Notes: generated by a model not told the origin, from the sequence alone. DNA of 64,000 nucleotides from Nannocystis sp. (GCA_016712315.1 JADJRG010000022.1:310001-374000); one strand, 5' to 3'; numbered from the stretch's first letter, positions 29,085 through 37,595 are shown. Program-made: numbers and translations.

Positions 29085-30911
29085 ATGTACCGCCCCCGCG
29101 ATCGCCTCGAAGAGCTCACCCCCGAGCAGCGCCAGCGCCTCAGCGCGGGCCGTCACGAGTCCGTCGCGCGCGAGCTGAGCGGCGCGGGTAACCACGCCGC
29201 CGCCGGCTGGGTGCTCGAGCAGATCTGGGACTTCGAGGGCGCCTACGCCGCCTACCTCGCCGCGGATCTCGGCCTCGACGCCGTCCGCGTCGCCCTCGAG
29301 CTCCGCGATCCCACCGCCCTCAGCCGCGCCCTCACCGCCCTCAGCCGCGCCTCGGACGGCCAGCGCCGCGAAGCCGCCGAGCTACTCACGCGCCGCGGCC
29401 GCCACCTCGAGGCCGCCGCCCTGCTCCCGCCGCAGCCCGCCGACATCGACGCGCGCGCGCTCGCCCTCCAGCGCGGCGGCGATCCCCTCGCGGCCGCCGA
29501 GCTCCTGGTCGACAGCGGCCGACCGCAGCGCGCCCTCGTCCTCCTCCAGCCCCTGCTCGACGGCCGCGTCCACGCCGCGGCGCACGCCCTCGCCGCGCGG
29601 ATCGGCGCCAGCCTCGGCGACCTCGAAGCCGCGGTACGCCACGCGCAGATCGCCCTGCGCGCCGGCTACGATCGCCCTGATCGCCCCGAGCTCCACCGCG
29701 TGCTCGCCCACGCCCTCGCCGCCCTCGGCCACGATCTCGCCGCCCAGATCGCCCTCGCCAGCGTCGACGACGACGGCATCACCGAGGCCGCGACCCCCGG
29801 GCGCTACCACGTCCGCCGCACCCTCTCCGCGTGCTTCGCCGGCGCCGCCTACGCCGGCGTCGATCGCGTGACCTTACAAGAGGTCGAGATCCACCTCCTG
29901 CTCGCCGACCTCCAGGAGGGCGCGATCGGCCCCGAGCTGCAAGCCGCGCTCACTCGCTTCGCCCAGCGCGCCGAGGCCGCGGCGCGCCTCGGCCACCCCG
30001 CGATCCGCCCGATCCTCCGCCTCGACGTCGAAGCGGGCCTGCTCGTGCTCCCACGCGCCGAAGGAGCGGCCCTCAGCGCGCAGCTCCAACCGCCAGGCAG
30101 GAGCCTCACCCCGACCCGCGCCCGCGCCCTCATCGCCTTCCTCCTCGAGGGCCTCGAAGCGGCGCACCAGCGCGGCCTCGTCCACGGCTCGATCCTCCCC
30201 AGCCAGATCGCCACCGACGCCGCCGGTCGCCCCCTGCTCGGCCCCTTCGGCGCCGATCACCTCGCGGGCCTCACCGCCACCCGCACCGGCGCCCTCGAGG
30301 AGGTCTTGGTCCTCACCGCCCCGGAGCGGCGCCTCGGCGCCCCTGCGACCGTCGCCAGCGACATCTACAGCGTCGCCGCGATCTTCGCCGCCCTGCTCAG
30401 CGGCGAGATCGGCGGCGACCTCGCCCGCCTCAGCCCCCGCGATCGCGCCCTCATCGACGACGCCCTCAGCCCGGATCCCGGCGCACGCCCGGACGCGACC
30501 GCCTTGCTGCGCCGCCTGCGCGGCTACGCCGCGGATCCCCGCGATCTCCGCGGCGGCCCCGCCGCTGATCCCAACGCCCTCGCCGATGAGCGCCTGCGCG
30601 GCGCCGCCGATCTCATCGTCCTAGCCGCAGAGACATGGCCCTTAGGCCATCTTGAAGAGCTCAGCGCCGCCGATCACCCGTGGATCCAGCCGATCCTCGA
30701 TCGAGACGGCCGCCGCCTCGCGCTCGCCCCCTGGCCCGCGCACTGCGAGCGCGCCCGCCCCCACGATCACCCCGTCCTGCCCGCCGAGGCCGAGGAGCGC
30801 CTCACCCCCGCCCTACGCGCCGCGATCAGCGCCCGCCTCAGCGCGGACGCCTGGGTGAAGGCCCCCGGGGGCGCCTGGATGCTCGCCCTCGACCGCCTGC
30901 TCACGCGCTGA
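29085..30911 (+). CDS. TPR-like protein with C-terminal pseudokinase domain
   Basis: Protein of 608 aa. Residues about 1-245 are all-helical and Ala/Leu-rich with TPR-like pairs. Residues about 245-480 look like a degenerate Ser/Thr kinase: 'YHVRRTLSACFAGAAYAGVD' in place of the glycine loop, no VAIK lysine, 'RGLVHGSILPSQIA' in place of HRDLKPxN, 'LLGPFGADHLAG' in place of DFG, and 'LTAPERRLGAPATVASDIYSVAAIFAALLSG' matching the APE-to-SDxYSLG segment. Key catalytic residues are missing, so it is probably a scaffold or allosteric pseudokinase. It is close in order to the TetR gene (ends overlap by 11 bp, convergent). Confidence 0.75.
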   Translation: MYRPRDRLEELTPEQRQRLSAGRHESVARELSGAGNHAAAGWVLEQIWDFEGAYAAYLAADLGLDAVRVALELRDPTALSRALTALSRASDGQRREAAELLTRRGRHLEAAALLPPQPADIDARALALQRGGDPLAAAELLVDSGRPQRALVLLQPLLDGRVHAAAHALAARIGASLGDLEAAVRHAQIALRAGYDRPDRPELHRVLAHALAALGHDLAAQIALASVDDDGITEAATPGRYHVRRTLSACFAGAAYAGVDRVTLQEVEIHLLLADLQEGAIGPELQAALTRFAQRAEAAARLGHPAIRPILRLDVEAGLLVLPRAEGAALSAQLQPPGRSLTPTRARALIAFLLEGLEAAHQRGLVHGSILPSQIATDAAGRPLLGPFGADHLAGLTATRTGALEEVLVLTAPERRLGAPATVASDIYSVAAIFAALLSGEIGGDLARLSPRDRALIDDALSPDPGARPDATALLRRLRGYAADPRDLRGGPAADPNALADERLRGAADLIVLAAETWPLGHLEELSAADHPWIQPILDRDGRRLALAPWPAHCERARPHDHPVLPAEAEERLTPALRAAISARLSADAWVKAPGGAWMLALDRLLTR

Positions 30912-31512
30912 TCGACGCGATCGTCCCGTCGAGGAAGTCGCGGATGAATTCGCGCTGGTTGGCGACCGGGAACGCCACGTGGTTCTCATCGATCCGGCCG
31001 CTGATCAACATCGAGCAGAGCCCATGGAGCGTCGCCCACAGGCCGATCGACAGCACATCTGGGTCGAGCCCGACGCGGATCTGCCCGCGCTCTGCCCCCT
31101 CGCGCAGCCACCCGCGCAGCGTGTTCAGCGGGCCAAGCGACTGCTCGATCTCCGCGGGCGCCATCGTCGACCAATCGATCTGCTCCGCCTGCATCAGCAC
31201 CGTGTACAGCCACGGCTGCGCGCGCGCGAAGTCCACGTAACGCTCGCCCATACAACGAAGCCGGCGCAGCGGATCGGCCTCCGCGCGGCACGGGTCGATC
31301 ACCTCCTGCATCAGCAGATCGACCCCATACACCCGGATCTCACGGAGGAGCGCCCCCTTGCTCTCGAAGTGCTGATAGAGCGCGGTCGCGCTGACCTTCA
31401 AGCGCGCCGCGATCCCACGCATCGTCAGCCCTTCTTCCCCGAGCTCTGCGCCGATCTCCAGGCTCGTCTGGAGGATCGCTTGGCGCAATCCCGTCCGTCC
31501 TTGTCGTGACAT
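30901..31512 (-). CDS. TetR-family transcriptional regulator
   Basis: Protein of 203 aa. The N-terminal helix-turn-helix is clear: 'AILQTSLEIGAELGEEGLTMRGIAARLKVSATALYQHFESKGALLREI' (about residues 10-58). The ligand-binding C-terminal domain is variable, as usual for the family. It is transcribed divergently from the inositol-monophosphatase-family gene and probably controls its own promoter; the target is not otherwise evident. Its 3' end overlaps the convergent pseudokinase gene by 11 bp. Confidence 0.93.
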   Translation of the reverse strand: MSRQGRTGLRQAILQTSLEIGAELGEEGLTMRGIAARLKVSATALYQHFESKGALLREIRVYGVDLLMQEVIDPCRAEADPLRRLRCMGERYVDFARAQPWLYTVLMQAEQIDWSTMAPAEIEQSLGPLNTLRGWLREGAERGQIRVGLDPDVLSIGLWATLHGLCSMLISGRIDENHVAFPVANQREFIRDFLDGTIASISA

Positions 31513-31690
31513 ATCTCATCGCTATCAGAGAGCGCAGACCTGCGAAAGTCGGATCGCAGCCTATCGAGGCTCACGCAATGATCGCTCCAGAGCCACGAGA
31601 AGGGCGTATTTGGAGCAATTACCCGCCTCAGGCCGTGTCTCGCTCCGCGCTGACGATAGAGATCTCACATTCACCCTCGACCGATCCACC
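31513..31690. promoter_or_regulatory. Divergent region between TetR and inositol-phosphatase genes
   Basis: A possible plus-strand promoter has TTGTCG at 31501-31506 (inside the first TetR codons) and TATCAG at 31523-31528 with a 16-bp spacer. No convincing TetR-type palindrome was found. The rest shows nothing recognisable. Confidence 0.3.
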
Positions 31691-32614
31691 ATGATGGGTT
31701 ATGAGCCGTCGATGCCGTTTGTCCGAGAGATCGAGCTAGCGCTCCAGCTCGCCGAGCAGTGCGGGAAGCGCGCCCTCGAGCTCCGCCGCGCTGGCGACGA
31801 GGCGCTCGGGATCCGCGAAAAGTCGCCGCGAGACGGCCCCGTCACCCTCGCTGACACGGAGATCAACGCCCGCCTGGTCGCCGCCCTCCGTAGCGCCTTC
31901 CCCAAGGACCAGATCATCGCCGAAGAGACCCCGGACCAGGCCGACGCTGGCGCCACACGCGAGCGTTGCTGGTTCATCGACCCGATCGACGGCACCGCCG
32001 AGTTCGCGCGTGGCGACACGAGCTGGGCGATCCACATCGGCCTCTGCGTCGCCGGCGAGCCGGTGCTCGGGGTCGTGCACGAACCCGCGAGCGCGCGTCT
32101 GAGCTGGGGGATCGTCGACGGCGACGCCACCGCCGCGTACGGCCGCCTCGGCGACGCCGCACCCGAGCGCCTCGACGTCGAGGCCGCCGCGCTCGACCAC
32201 CTGCGCCTCGTCTCCTCCAAGAGCCACGCCTCCCCGCGTCTGCTCGCCGCCATGACGCGGCTCTCGATCCCAAGCGAGCGCAACCTCCGCCTCGGCTCGA
32301 CCGGCGTCAAGGTCGCCGCCCTCGCCTGGGGACGCGCCGATCTCTACATCCATCCGCGCTACGGCACCAAGCTCTGGGACACATGCGCCCCCCAAGCGCT
32401 GCTACGGGCCGCTGGCGGCCGTCTCAGCGATCTGCTCGGCCGTCCGCTGACCTACCGAGGGGAGGGCCTCAGCAACGACGCGGGCCTCTTGGCCAGCGCC
32501 GCGAGCGTGCACGCGTCGCTCGTCGATCACCTCGCCGAGCTGGCCACGCGCTGGGTGACCGAAGACGTCGAAGAGCTCGCCGCACACCGACGCGCTGACG
32601 ACCATGGACGCTAA
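31691..32614 (+). CDS. Inositol monophosphatase / 3'(2'),5'-bisphosphate nucleotidase family
   Basis: Protein of 307 aa from ATG 31691 (ATG 31694 is equally possible). Metal-site residues of the family are present: E78/E79 in 'IIAEETPD', D97 and D100 in 'FIDPIDGTAEF', and D230 in 'LWDTCAP'. The 'DGTAEF' variant is closer to CysQ/bisphosphate nucleotidases (DGTKEF) than to classical IMPases. A role in recycling 3'-phosphoadenosine 5'-phosphate is likely but not certain. The frame is open upstream to 31610, but no better start is visible there. Its stop runs into the A tract of the convergent rpmE2 terminator. Confidence 0.88.
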   Translation: MMGYEPSMPFVREIELALQLAEQCGKRALELRRAGDEALGIREKSPRDGPVTLADTEINARLVAALRSAFPKDQIIAEETPDQADAGATRERCWFIDPIDGTAEFARGDTSWAIHIGLCVAGEPVLGVVHEPASARLSWGIVDGDATAAYGRLGDAAPERLDVEAAALDHLRLVSSKSHASPRLLAAMTRLSIPSERNLRLGSTGVKVAALAWGRADLYIHPRYGTKLWDTCAPQALLRAAGGRLSDLLGRPLTYRGEGLSNDAGLLASAASVHASLVDHLAELATRWVTEDVEELAAHRRADDHGR

Positions 32615-32642
32615 AAAAAAGACCGCAGCGGCTGCTGCGGTC
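32613..32642 (-). terminator. Rho-independent terminator of the rpsN-rpmE2 operon
   Basis: Read on the minus strand, GACCGCAGC-AGCC-GCTGCGGTC forms a perfect 9-bp stem with a tetraloop, followed by eight T. It lies 28 bp after the rpmE2 stop. Confidence 0.93.
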
Positions 32643-32670
32643 TCTCATGGTCTCAGCGCTGTCGAGCGGC

Positions 32671-32916
32671 TCAGCGCTTCATGCCGTAGCGGCGACGGAA
32701 GCGGTCCATACGACCCTCGGTGTCCATCTCGCGCGCCTGGCCGGTCCAGAACGGGTGGCTGAAGGCCGAGATCTCGAGGCGGATCGCCGGGAGCGACTCC
32801 CCCTGGAACTCGCGCATCTCCGAGGTCGCTGTGGTCGAGTACGAGACCCACTGATCGCCGGTCGCGTTGTCGACGAAGAGCACTTTTTGGTAGACAGGAT
32901 GGATCCCTGACTTCAT
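32671..32916 (-). CDS. rpmE2: 50S ribosomal protein L31 type B (zinc-free form)
   Basis: Protein of 81 aa beginning 'MKSGIHPVYQKVLFVD' and containing 'STTATSEMREFQG', 'LEISAFSHPFWTG' and 'GRMDRFRRRYG'. The zinc-binding CxxC motifs of the C+ form are absent, so this is the C- (type B) paralog. A strong Shine-Dalgarno sequence (GGGGAGGA) precedes the ATG. It lies 15 bp downstream of rpsN and is followed by a strong terminator. In many bacteria the zinc-free L31 and S14 forms are induced by zinc limitation under Zur; whether these are the sole copies here cannot be seen. Confidence 0.95.
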   Translation of the reverse strand: MKSGIHPVYQKVLFVDNATGDQWVSYSTTATSEMREFQGESLPAIRLEISAFSHPFWTGQAREMDTEGRMDRFRRRYGMKR

Positions 32917-32931
32917 GTGATCCTCCCCTTC

Positions 32932-33237
32932 TTACCAGCTCGACTTGGTGACGCCGGGGATCTCACCGCGGAGGGCGAGATCACGGAACACCACGCGGCA
33001 GAGGCCAAACTTGCGATAGACGGCCTTGGAGCGGCCGGTGAGCATGCACCGACGGGTCTGGCGGGTCGGGCAGGAGTTGGCGGGCAGCTTGCTGAGCTCG
33101 GCGGAGATCTGGAGCTTCTCGTCGATCTCGCCGCTGGGGTCTCTGAGCTTCTTGCGCAGCTCCTCGCGCTTCGCCGCGTACTTGGCGATCATCTTGTCGC
33201 GCTTTTGGTCGCGCAGAACTTGGGAGAGCTTGGCCAT
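32932..33237 (-). CDS. rpsN: 30S ribosomal protein S14 (uS14, zinc-free long form)
   Basis: Protein of 101 aa from ATG 33237 ('MAKLSQVLRDQKRDKMIAKY'), with AGAGGA as Shine-Dalgarno. The C-terminal half 'NSCPTRQTRRCMLTGRSKAVYRKFGLCR' and 'LRGEIPGVTKSSW' identify uS14. Its length and the lack of paired CxxC motifs place it in the zinc-free class. Upstream, an imperfect 25-bp dyad spans 33260-33284. Confidence 0.96.
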   Translation of the reverse strand: MAKLSQVLRDQKRDKMIAKYAAKREELRKKLRDPSGEIDEKLQISAELSKLPANSCPTRQTRRCMLTGRSKAVYRKFGLCRVVFRDLALRGEIPGVTKSSW

Positions 33238-33259
33238 GTGGGTCCTCTGGATGCGAGTA

Positions 33260-33284
33260 CAGCTCATCCGTCACTGACGAGCTG
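33260..33284. promoter_or_regulatory. Imperfect 25-bp dyad upstream of rpsN
   Basis: CAGCTC and GAGCTG form the outer arms around a partly symmetric 13-bp core (CGTCACTGACG on the plus strand). It lies 23 bp upstream of the rpsN start and is a candidate operator, possibly for a zinc-responsive regulator given the zinc-free ribosomal genes that follow. Confidence 0.4.
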
Positions 33285-33338
33285 GCTAGTCGCGCGGCCG
33301 GGAAGCTATCTCACCGGGGAGCGCAGCGCAAGGGCCGT

Positions 33339-34190
33339 CTAATCAGCTTGTCCGACGCCGGCCATCGCCAGCAGGTCGTAGACCTCGGTCGGGGTCATGG
33401 GCCTGAATTCGCCGTCTGCGAGGCCATCTGCGGTGAGGTTACCGATCGCGACGCGGATGAGCTTCAGGACTGGGTGACCGATCGCCTCGCCCATCCTGCG
33501 GATCTGCCGATACAGCCCTTGGCGCAGGGTGATCTGCGCCCACGTGTTCGTGTCGGTCTCCTTGATCACGCTCAGCTCTTCTACGGGCCTGGTCACCGTG
33601 CCGTCCTCGAGGGTGACGCCGCGTCCGAGCGCCTCGAGCGCCGCCTCGTCCAGGCGCCCTTGGAATTTGACGTGATACGTCTTTGGGACGGCGTGGCGCG
33701 GGTGGGTGAGCGCGGCGGCGAGCACGCCGTCATTCGTGAGGATCAGGACTCCCCGGCTGTGGAAGTCCAGGCGGCCCACCGGATAGATCCGCTCCTTCAC
33801 GGCCTTGAGCAGCGACACCACCGTCGGTCGCCCGCGCGCGTCCGTCTTCATCTCGGCCGAGCAGACCACCTCATCGGGCTTGTTCATCACGAAGTAGACC
33901 CGTCGTTCGGCGGCGATCGGCTTACCGTTGACGACGACCCGGTCGCGCTGCGGATCGACCCGTACGCCGAGCGTCTGCACCACGCGCCCGTTCACGGTCA
34001 CGCGGCCCGCGACGATCAGCTCTTCCGCGCGGCGGCGCGACGCGATCCCTGCGGCTGCCATCACTTTTTGCAGGCGCACACCGCTGCCACCGGCCGCGCC
34101 CGAGGGGGCGACGCTCGGCGCGCTAGCGGCGCCAGGGCGCGAATTTCGCCGCGCTTTTGCGGCTTTGAGGGGCGTCGAACGGGGCTTCAT
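33339..34190 (-). CDS. rluB: RsuA/RluB-type pseudouridine synthase
   Basis: Protein of 283 aa. A basic Ala/Ser-rich N-terminal extension of about 37 aa is followed by an S4 RNA-binding domain ('VRLQKVMAAAGIASRRRAEELIVAGRVTVNG') and the catalytic domain with 'YPVGRLDFHSRGVLILTNDG' (catalytic Asp in GRLD). It isomerises a uridine in rRNA; the RluB subgroup acts on 23S rRNA. Its position after scpA-scpB is widely conserved in bacteria, supporting the RluB assignment over RsuA. Confidence 0.9.
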   Translation of the reverse strand: MKPRSTPLKAAKARRNSRPGAASAPSVAPSGAAGGSGVRLQKVMAAAGIASRRRAEELIVAGRVTVNGRVVQTLGVRVDPQRDRVVVNGKPIAAERRVYFVMNKPDEVVCSAEMKTDARGRPTVVSLLKAVKERIYPVGRLDFHSRGVLILTNDGVLAAALTHPRHAVPKTYHVKFQGRLDEAALEALGRGVTLEDGTVTRPVEELSVIKETDTNTWAQITLRQGLYRQIRRMGEAIGHPVLKLIRVAIGNLTADGLADGEFRPMTPTEVYDLLAMAGVGQAD

Positions 34191-34254
34191 AGCTGGCGCG
34201 GTGATCCCTCAAATCGGCCGCCAGCGCAAGCACGCATCCGCCTGTCACCGCAGA

Positions 34255-35613
34255 TCACCCCCTCTCTTCGTCCGCCACCTCTCCCTCCTCCTCCTCTGCC
34301 TCCTCGTCCGCATCCTGCCCCGACCGCGCCGCTACGCCTGACTCTTCAGACACCTCTTCGGCGTCCACCCCCGGCTCCCCGGCGCCTGGCGCGTCCTCTA
34401 CCGGCGCGATCACCGACGCAACCGCCCCTTCGTGCGCCTCCTCGGCCGACGCGACATCTTCGTGCGCCTCCTCGGCCGACGCGACATCTTCGTGCGCCTC
34501 CTCTTCCGGCGCGCTCCCAGGCGCCTCCTCCTCCGGCGCGCTCCCAGGCGCCTCCTCCTCCGGCGCGCTCCCAGGCGCCTCCTCTGCGAACGCGATCACC
34601 TCCTGACCGAGCGCCTCATCCTCGCCGAAGCGGCTGCGCAGCGTCGCCTTGCTCTCCTCGGACAACTCACGGAAGTCGCGAAGCGTCGGCAGATCGCGGA
34701 GCGATCGCAGGTTAAAGAACTCGAGGAAGCGCAGCGTCGTGCCGTAGAGCAGCGGCCGCCCCGGCTCGTCCTTCTTGCCGACGATCTGCAACAATTCTCG
34801 CTCGAGCAGCGCCTTCAACACCGCCCCGCTGTCGACCCCGCGGATCGCGTCGATCTCGGGGCGGGTCACCGGCTGCCGGTACGCCGCGATCGCCAGCGTC
34901 TCGAGCTGCGAGCGGCTCAGCCGCGACGGCTTCGCTTGCAGCAGCCGCTGCACCCACACCGCGTTCTCGTGGTGCGTACGCATCGTGAACCCCCCCGCCA
35001 CCTGCGCCACCACGACCCCCCGACCTGGCGCCGGCACCATCAAGTGCTTGAGCGCGAGCTGGATCTGCTGCTTCGACGTCTCTTGCAGCAGCCGCCGCAG
35101 ATCCGCGACGGACAGCGGCTTCGAGGCCGCGAAGAGCAGGCTCTCGACGATCGACACCAAGCGCAGCGACGCCTCGCCCTCGACGTCACGCAGATCATCC
35201 TCGGGATCCACCGGGATCTCCGACAACAACGTCACCCCGGCCGCGGCCGCGGCTGCCCGCCGATCCGCAGCATCATCACCCTCATCATCCTCATCATCCA
35301 CGCCGACGCTCGCGAGCACCTCACCGCCCTCGCTGAGCGCCTCCACCACGCCCACACCCCCGCTCTCTTCTTCATGCGCGACGCTCACCTCCGCGGCGCT
35401 CACCTCCGCGGCGCTCACCTCCGCGGCGCTCACCTCCGCGGCGCTCGCCTCCGCGGCGCTCGCGCCTTCGCCTGCATCATCCGCCTCTTCGCCCGCGTCG
35501 CCGCCTAACGCGGAGACCAGCTCATCGATCGACGCCGAGGCGAGCGGCCCCTTCTTCCCGTCGATCCGCGGAGGAGACTTCCGCGGCGGCATACGTAGTG
35601 GTGGTCTCGCCAT
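34255..35613 (-). CDS. scpB: Segregation and condensation protein ScpB, with repeat-rich extensions
   Basis: About 452 aa from ATG 35613 (GGAGG Shine-Dalgarno within the end of scpA); ATG 35592 is an alternative. The winged-helix core is near the middle: 'VSIVESLLFAASKPLSVADLRRLL', 'TLAIAAYRQPVTRPEIDAIRGVDSGAVLKALLERELLQIVG', 'LYGTTLRFLEFFNL'. Typical ScpB is about 200 aa. Here an acidic N-terminal extension holds SAAEV repeats, and an acidic C-terminal tail holds repeats of EEAPGSAPE and AHEDVASAEE. Both are low-complexity and presumably disordered. ScpB dimerises and bridges the ScpA-SMC complex for chromosome organisation. Confidence 0.92.
   Translation of the reverse strand: MARPPLRMPPRKSPPRIDGKKGPLASASIDELVSALGGDAGEEADDAGEGASAAEASAAEVSAAEVSAAEVSAAEVSVAHEEESGGVGVVEALSEGGEVLASVGVDDEDDEGDDAADRRAAAAAAGVTLLSEIPVDPEDDLRDVEGEASLRLVSIVESLLFAASKPLSVADLRRLLQETSKQQIQLALKHLMVPAPGRGVVVAQVAGGFTMRTHHENAVWVQRLLQAKPSRLSRSQLETLAIAAYRQPVTRPEIDAIRGVDSGAVLKALLERELLQIVGKKDEPGRPLLYGTTLRFLEFFNLRSLRDLPTLRDFRELSEESKATLRSRFGEDEALGQEVIAFAEEAPGSAPEEEAPGSAPEEEAPGSAPEEEAHEDVASAEEAHEDVASAEEAHEGAVASVIAPVEDAPGAGEPGVDAEEVSEESGVAARSGQDADEEAEEEEGEVADEERG
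34432..34577 (-). repeat. In-frame tandem repeats in the ScpB tail
   Basis: Two copies of a 30-bp unit (about 34432-34491, AHEDVASAEE) and three of a 27-bp unit (about 34499-34577, EEAPGSAPE) are arranged in tandem. All unit lengths are multiples of three, so copy-number change would keep the frame. Confidence 0.85.
35385..35465 (-). repeat. 15-bp tandem repeat in the ScpB N-terminal extension
   Basis: About five near-perfect copies of CACCTCCGCGGCGCT (plus strand) encode SAAEV repeats. Confidence 0.9.
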
Positions 35614-35620
35614 CTTCGGT

Positions 35621-36853
35621 CTACTCCTCCGTGCTCTCGTCGGGCGGCCCCTCATCGTCGGGCGCGCGCGTCTCTCGGGGCTCCTCCGCCTCCTCCTCAT
35701 CGTCCTCCCACCCCGCCTCCGTCCAAGGGATCGGCGGCCGCTCGGCGATCGGCGCAGGCGTCGCGGCCGTCGCCGGGGGGCTCCAAGGGAAGTCCTCCCA
35801 CAGCGCGGCCTCCTCATCCTCCGCCTCGTCCGCCTGCGCGCGATCTCCCGCAGCCTCGCTCACCGACGTGGCCGCGGCCGCCCCCTCGGCCACGCCGATC
35901 CGCCGCAGCGCCGCCGCCCCGGGCTCCTCATCTGCCTCGGAGGCCAGATCCACACCAGCCGCCGCCGCCGCCGCCTTCACCTCGCCGGCCTCGCCGAAGC
36001 TCGCCTCCTCGTCATAGCCGGCGATCGCCGCGAGCGCCTGCTGGTGGCTCGCCCGCCGCTCGATCCGGATCATCGTCGTCTCTGGCGCCTGGTACACCGC
36101 CGCCAGCCCCATCTTCACCAGCTCGAGGATCGACATCAGCGTCACCACCAGCATCGCCCGCAGCTCCTCGACGCTCCGCCACGTCTGGCCGAGGAAGAGC
36201 CCCTCGAAGTCCACCTGTTGGCGCTCATCGAGCATCAGCGAGAGCTGCTCCATCCGTTGGCGCACGGTCACCAGCTCGATCGTCACGTCGTGGCTCTTGC
36301 TGATCTTCGCCCGCTGAAGCACCCGCGCGTACGCCTCGGCGAGCCTGAACAAGGTCACCGGCGCCATGCCTGGGTCGAGCGGCGGCAGATCGATCTCGCG
36401 GCCGCGCCCGAAGGTGTCGCGGCCGGCCACCGGCCTCGCGTCCAGCTCCGCGCTCGCCGCCCTGAAGCGCTGGTACTCCACCAAGCGGCGGATCAGCGCC
36501 TCGCGCGGATCGACCCCATCCTCCTCGCCCTCCCCGCCGCTCGCGCCCTCAGCCTCTTGGCGGGGCAACAGCTCCCGGCTCTTCAGGTAGGCGAGCGTCG
36601 CCGCCATCACCAGATATTCGCCCGCGATCTCGACATCGAGCGCCCGCATGAGATCGAGGTACTCGAGGTACTTCTGGGTGACGAACGAGATCGGGATGTC
36701 GAGGATGTCGAGCTCGTGCCTGCGCACCAAGTGCAGCAGCAGATCCAGCGGCCCCTCGAAGTTCGGCAAGTCCACCGCATAGACGGTGCTCCGCGCCCCT
36801 GGCGGCCGCTGCTCGCTCACCAGCGACTCTGCCCGACCGCCGACCCCCACCAC
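35621..36853 (-). CDS. scpA: Segregation and condensation protein ScpA (kleisin)
   Basis: About 410 aa. The SMC-binding N-terminal domain is clear: 'YAVDLPNFEGPLDLLLHLVRRHELDILDIPISFVTQKYLEYL', then 'IAGEYLVMAATLAYLKSRELLP'. The region 'VTVRQRMEQLSLMLDERQQVDFEGLF' and the C-terminal winged helix ('LVVTLMSILELVKMGLAAVYQ') complete the kleisin. A long acidic tail of about 150 aa follows and is not part of the usual protein. It lies 7 bp upstream of scpB and 13 bp downstream of the M50 protease gene. Confidence 0.93.
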   Translation of the reverse strand: MVGVGGRAESLVSEQRPPGARSTVYAVDLPNFEGPLDLLLHLVRRHELDILDIPISFVTQKYLEYLDLMRALDVEIAGEYLVMAATLAYLKSRELLPRQEAEGASGGEGEEDGVDPREALIRRLVEYQRFRAASAELDARPVAGRDTFGRGREIDLPPLDPGMAPVTLFRLAEAYARVLQRAKISKSHDVTIELVTVRQRMEQLSLMLDERQQVDFEGLFLGQTWRSVEELRAMLVVTLMSILELVKMGLAAVYQAPETTMIRIERRASHQQALAAIAGYDEEASFGEAGEVKAAAAAAGVDLASEADEEPGAAALRRIGVAEGAAAATSVSEAAGDRAQADEAEDEEAALWEDFPWSPPATAATPAPIAERPPIPWTEAGWEDDEEEAEEPRETRAPDDEGPPDESTEE

Positions 36854-36866
36854 ACGCCACCGGCCC

Positions 36867-37559
36867 CTAGAGCCCTATGATCCGCATCGCCCAGCGCCCC
36901 AGGCCCATCACCGGCGACAGCATCACGTACAGCACCTGCGGCAGCGCCAGCACCAACACCAGCAGGATGATCCCGCCATAGCGCGCGAGGAAGTCGTCGA
37001 CGAAGGAGAGCCGCGACGGCAGCAGCCACGACAGGATCTTGCCGCCGTCGAGCGGATGGAGCGGCAACAAGTTGAAGGCCATCAGCACCAGGTTGAGCTC
37101 GAAGAAGATCCCAAGGATCCGAAAGAGCCCCGCCGAGGCCACCCCCGCGAGCACCAGCCCCTTCAGCGCCGCCAGGGTCAGCGCCGCCTGAAGAAAATTC
37201 GAGAGCGGCCCGGCGAACGCCACCAGCGCCAGCCCGCCGCGCAGCGTCACCTTGCGGCTGTAGTAGCTCGGCTGCGTCGAGACCGGCCGCCCCCAACCCA
37301 GCAGCGGCAGCTTGAAGAGCCCCGCCATCACGGGCAGCAGCAGCGTGCCGATCGGATCCGCGTGGGACATCGGGTTCAGCGTCAAGCGGCCGTCACGGCT
37401 CGGCGTCGGATCGCCCAGTCGATCGGCCATCAACGCGTGCGCGAATTCATGCACGCTGATCGCGATCACCAGGCACACCACGTAGATCGCCACATCCCGC
37501 AGGTCCGAGGCTTGGATCCCGACCATAGCGATCAACGATGCTTGAATACCGCGCTCCAC
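36867..37559 (-). CDS. Site-2-protease-like M50 membrane metalloprotease
   Basis: Protein of 230 aa from a GTG at 37559; ATG 37526 is an alternative. The zinc site is HEFAH (H37-H41 from the GTG) in a membrane helix, and the second metal ligand is in 'NLLPLHPLDGGKIL'. It has about six membrane helices and no PDZ domain, so it belongs to the compact site-2-protease family (rhomboid-independent, rip-like). The substrate is unknown. A similar gene precedes scpA in many bacteria. A good promoter lies just upstream (37596-37624), so it heads the M50-scpA-scpB-rluB-rpsN-rpmE2 operon. Confidence 0.92.
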   Translation of the reverse strand: MERGIQASLIAMVGIQASDLRDVAIYVVCLVIAISVHEFAHALMADRLGDPTPSRDGRLTLNPMSHADPIGTLLLPVMAGLFKLPLLGWGRPVSTQPSYYSRKVTLRGGLALVAFAGPLSNFLQAALTLAALKGLVLAGVASAGLFRILGIFFELNLVLMAFNLLPLHPLDGGKILSWLLPSRLSFVDDFLARYGGIILLVLVLALPQVLYVMLSPVMGLGRWAMRIIGL

Positions 37560-37595
37560 CGATCCTCATCACCAGCGCGCGCTGGCACCTCGGGG

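Noticed and set aside
32613..32642. Terminator for the inositol-phosphatase gene on the plus strand
   Set aside because: On the plus strand the A run comes before the stem and no T run follows it; the structure fits termination of the minus-strand ribosomal operon.
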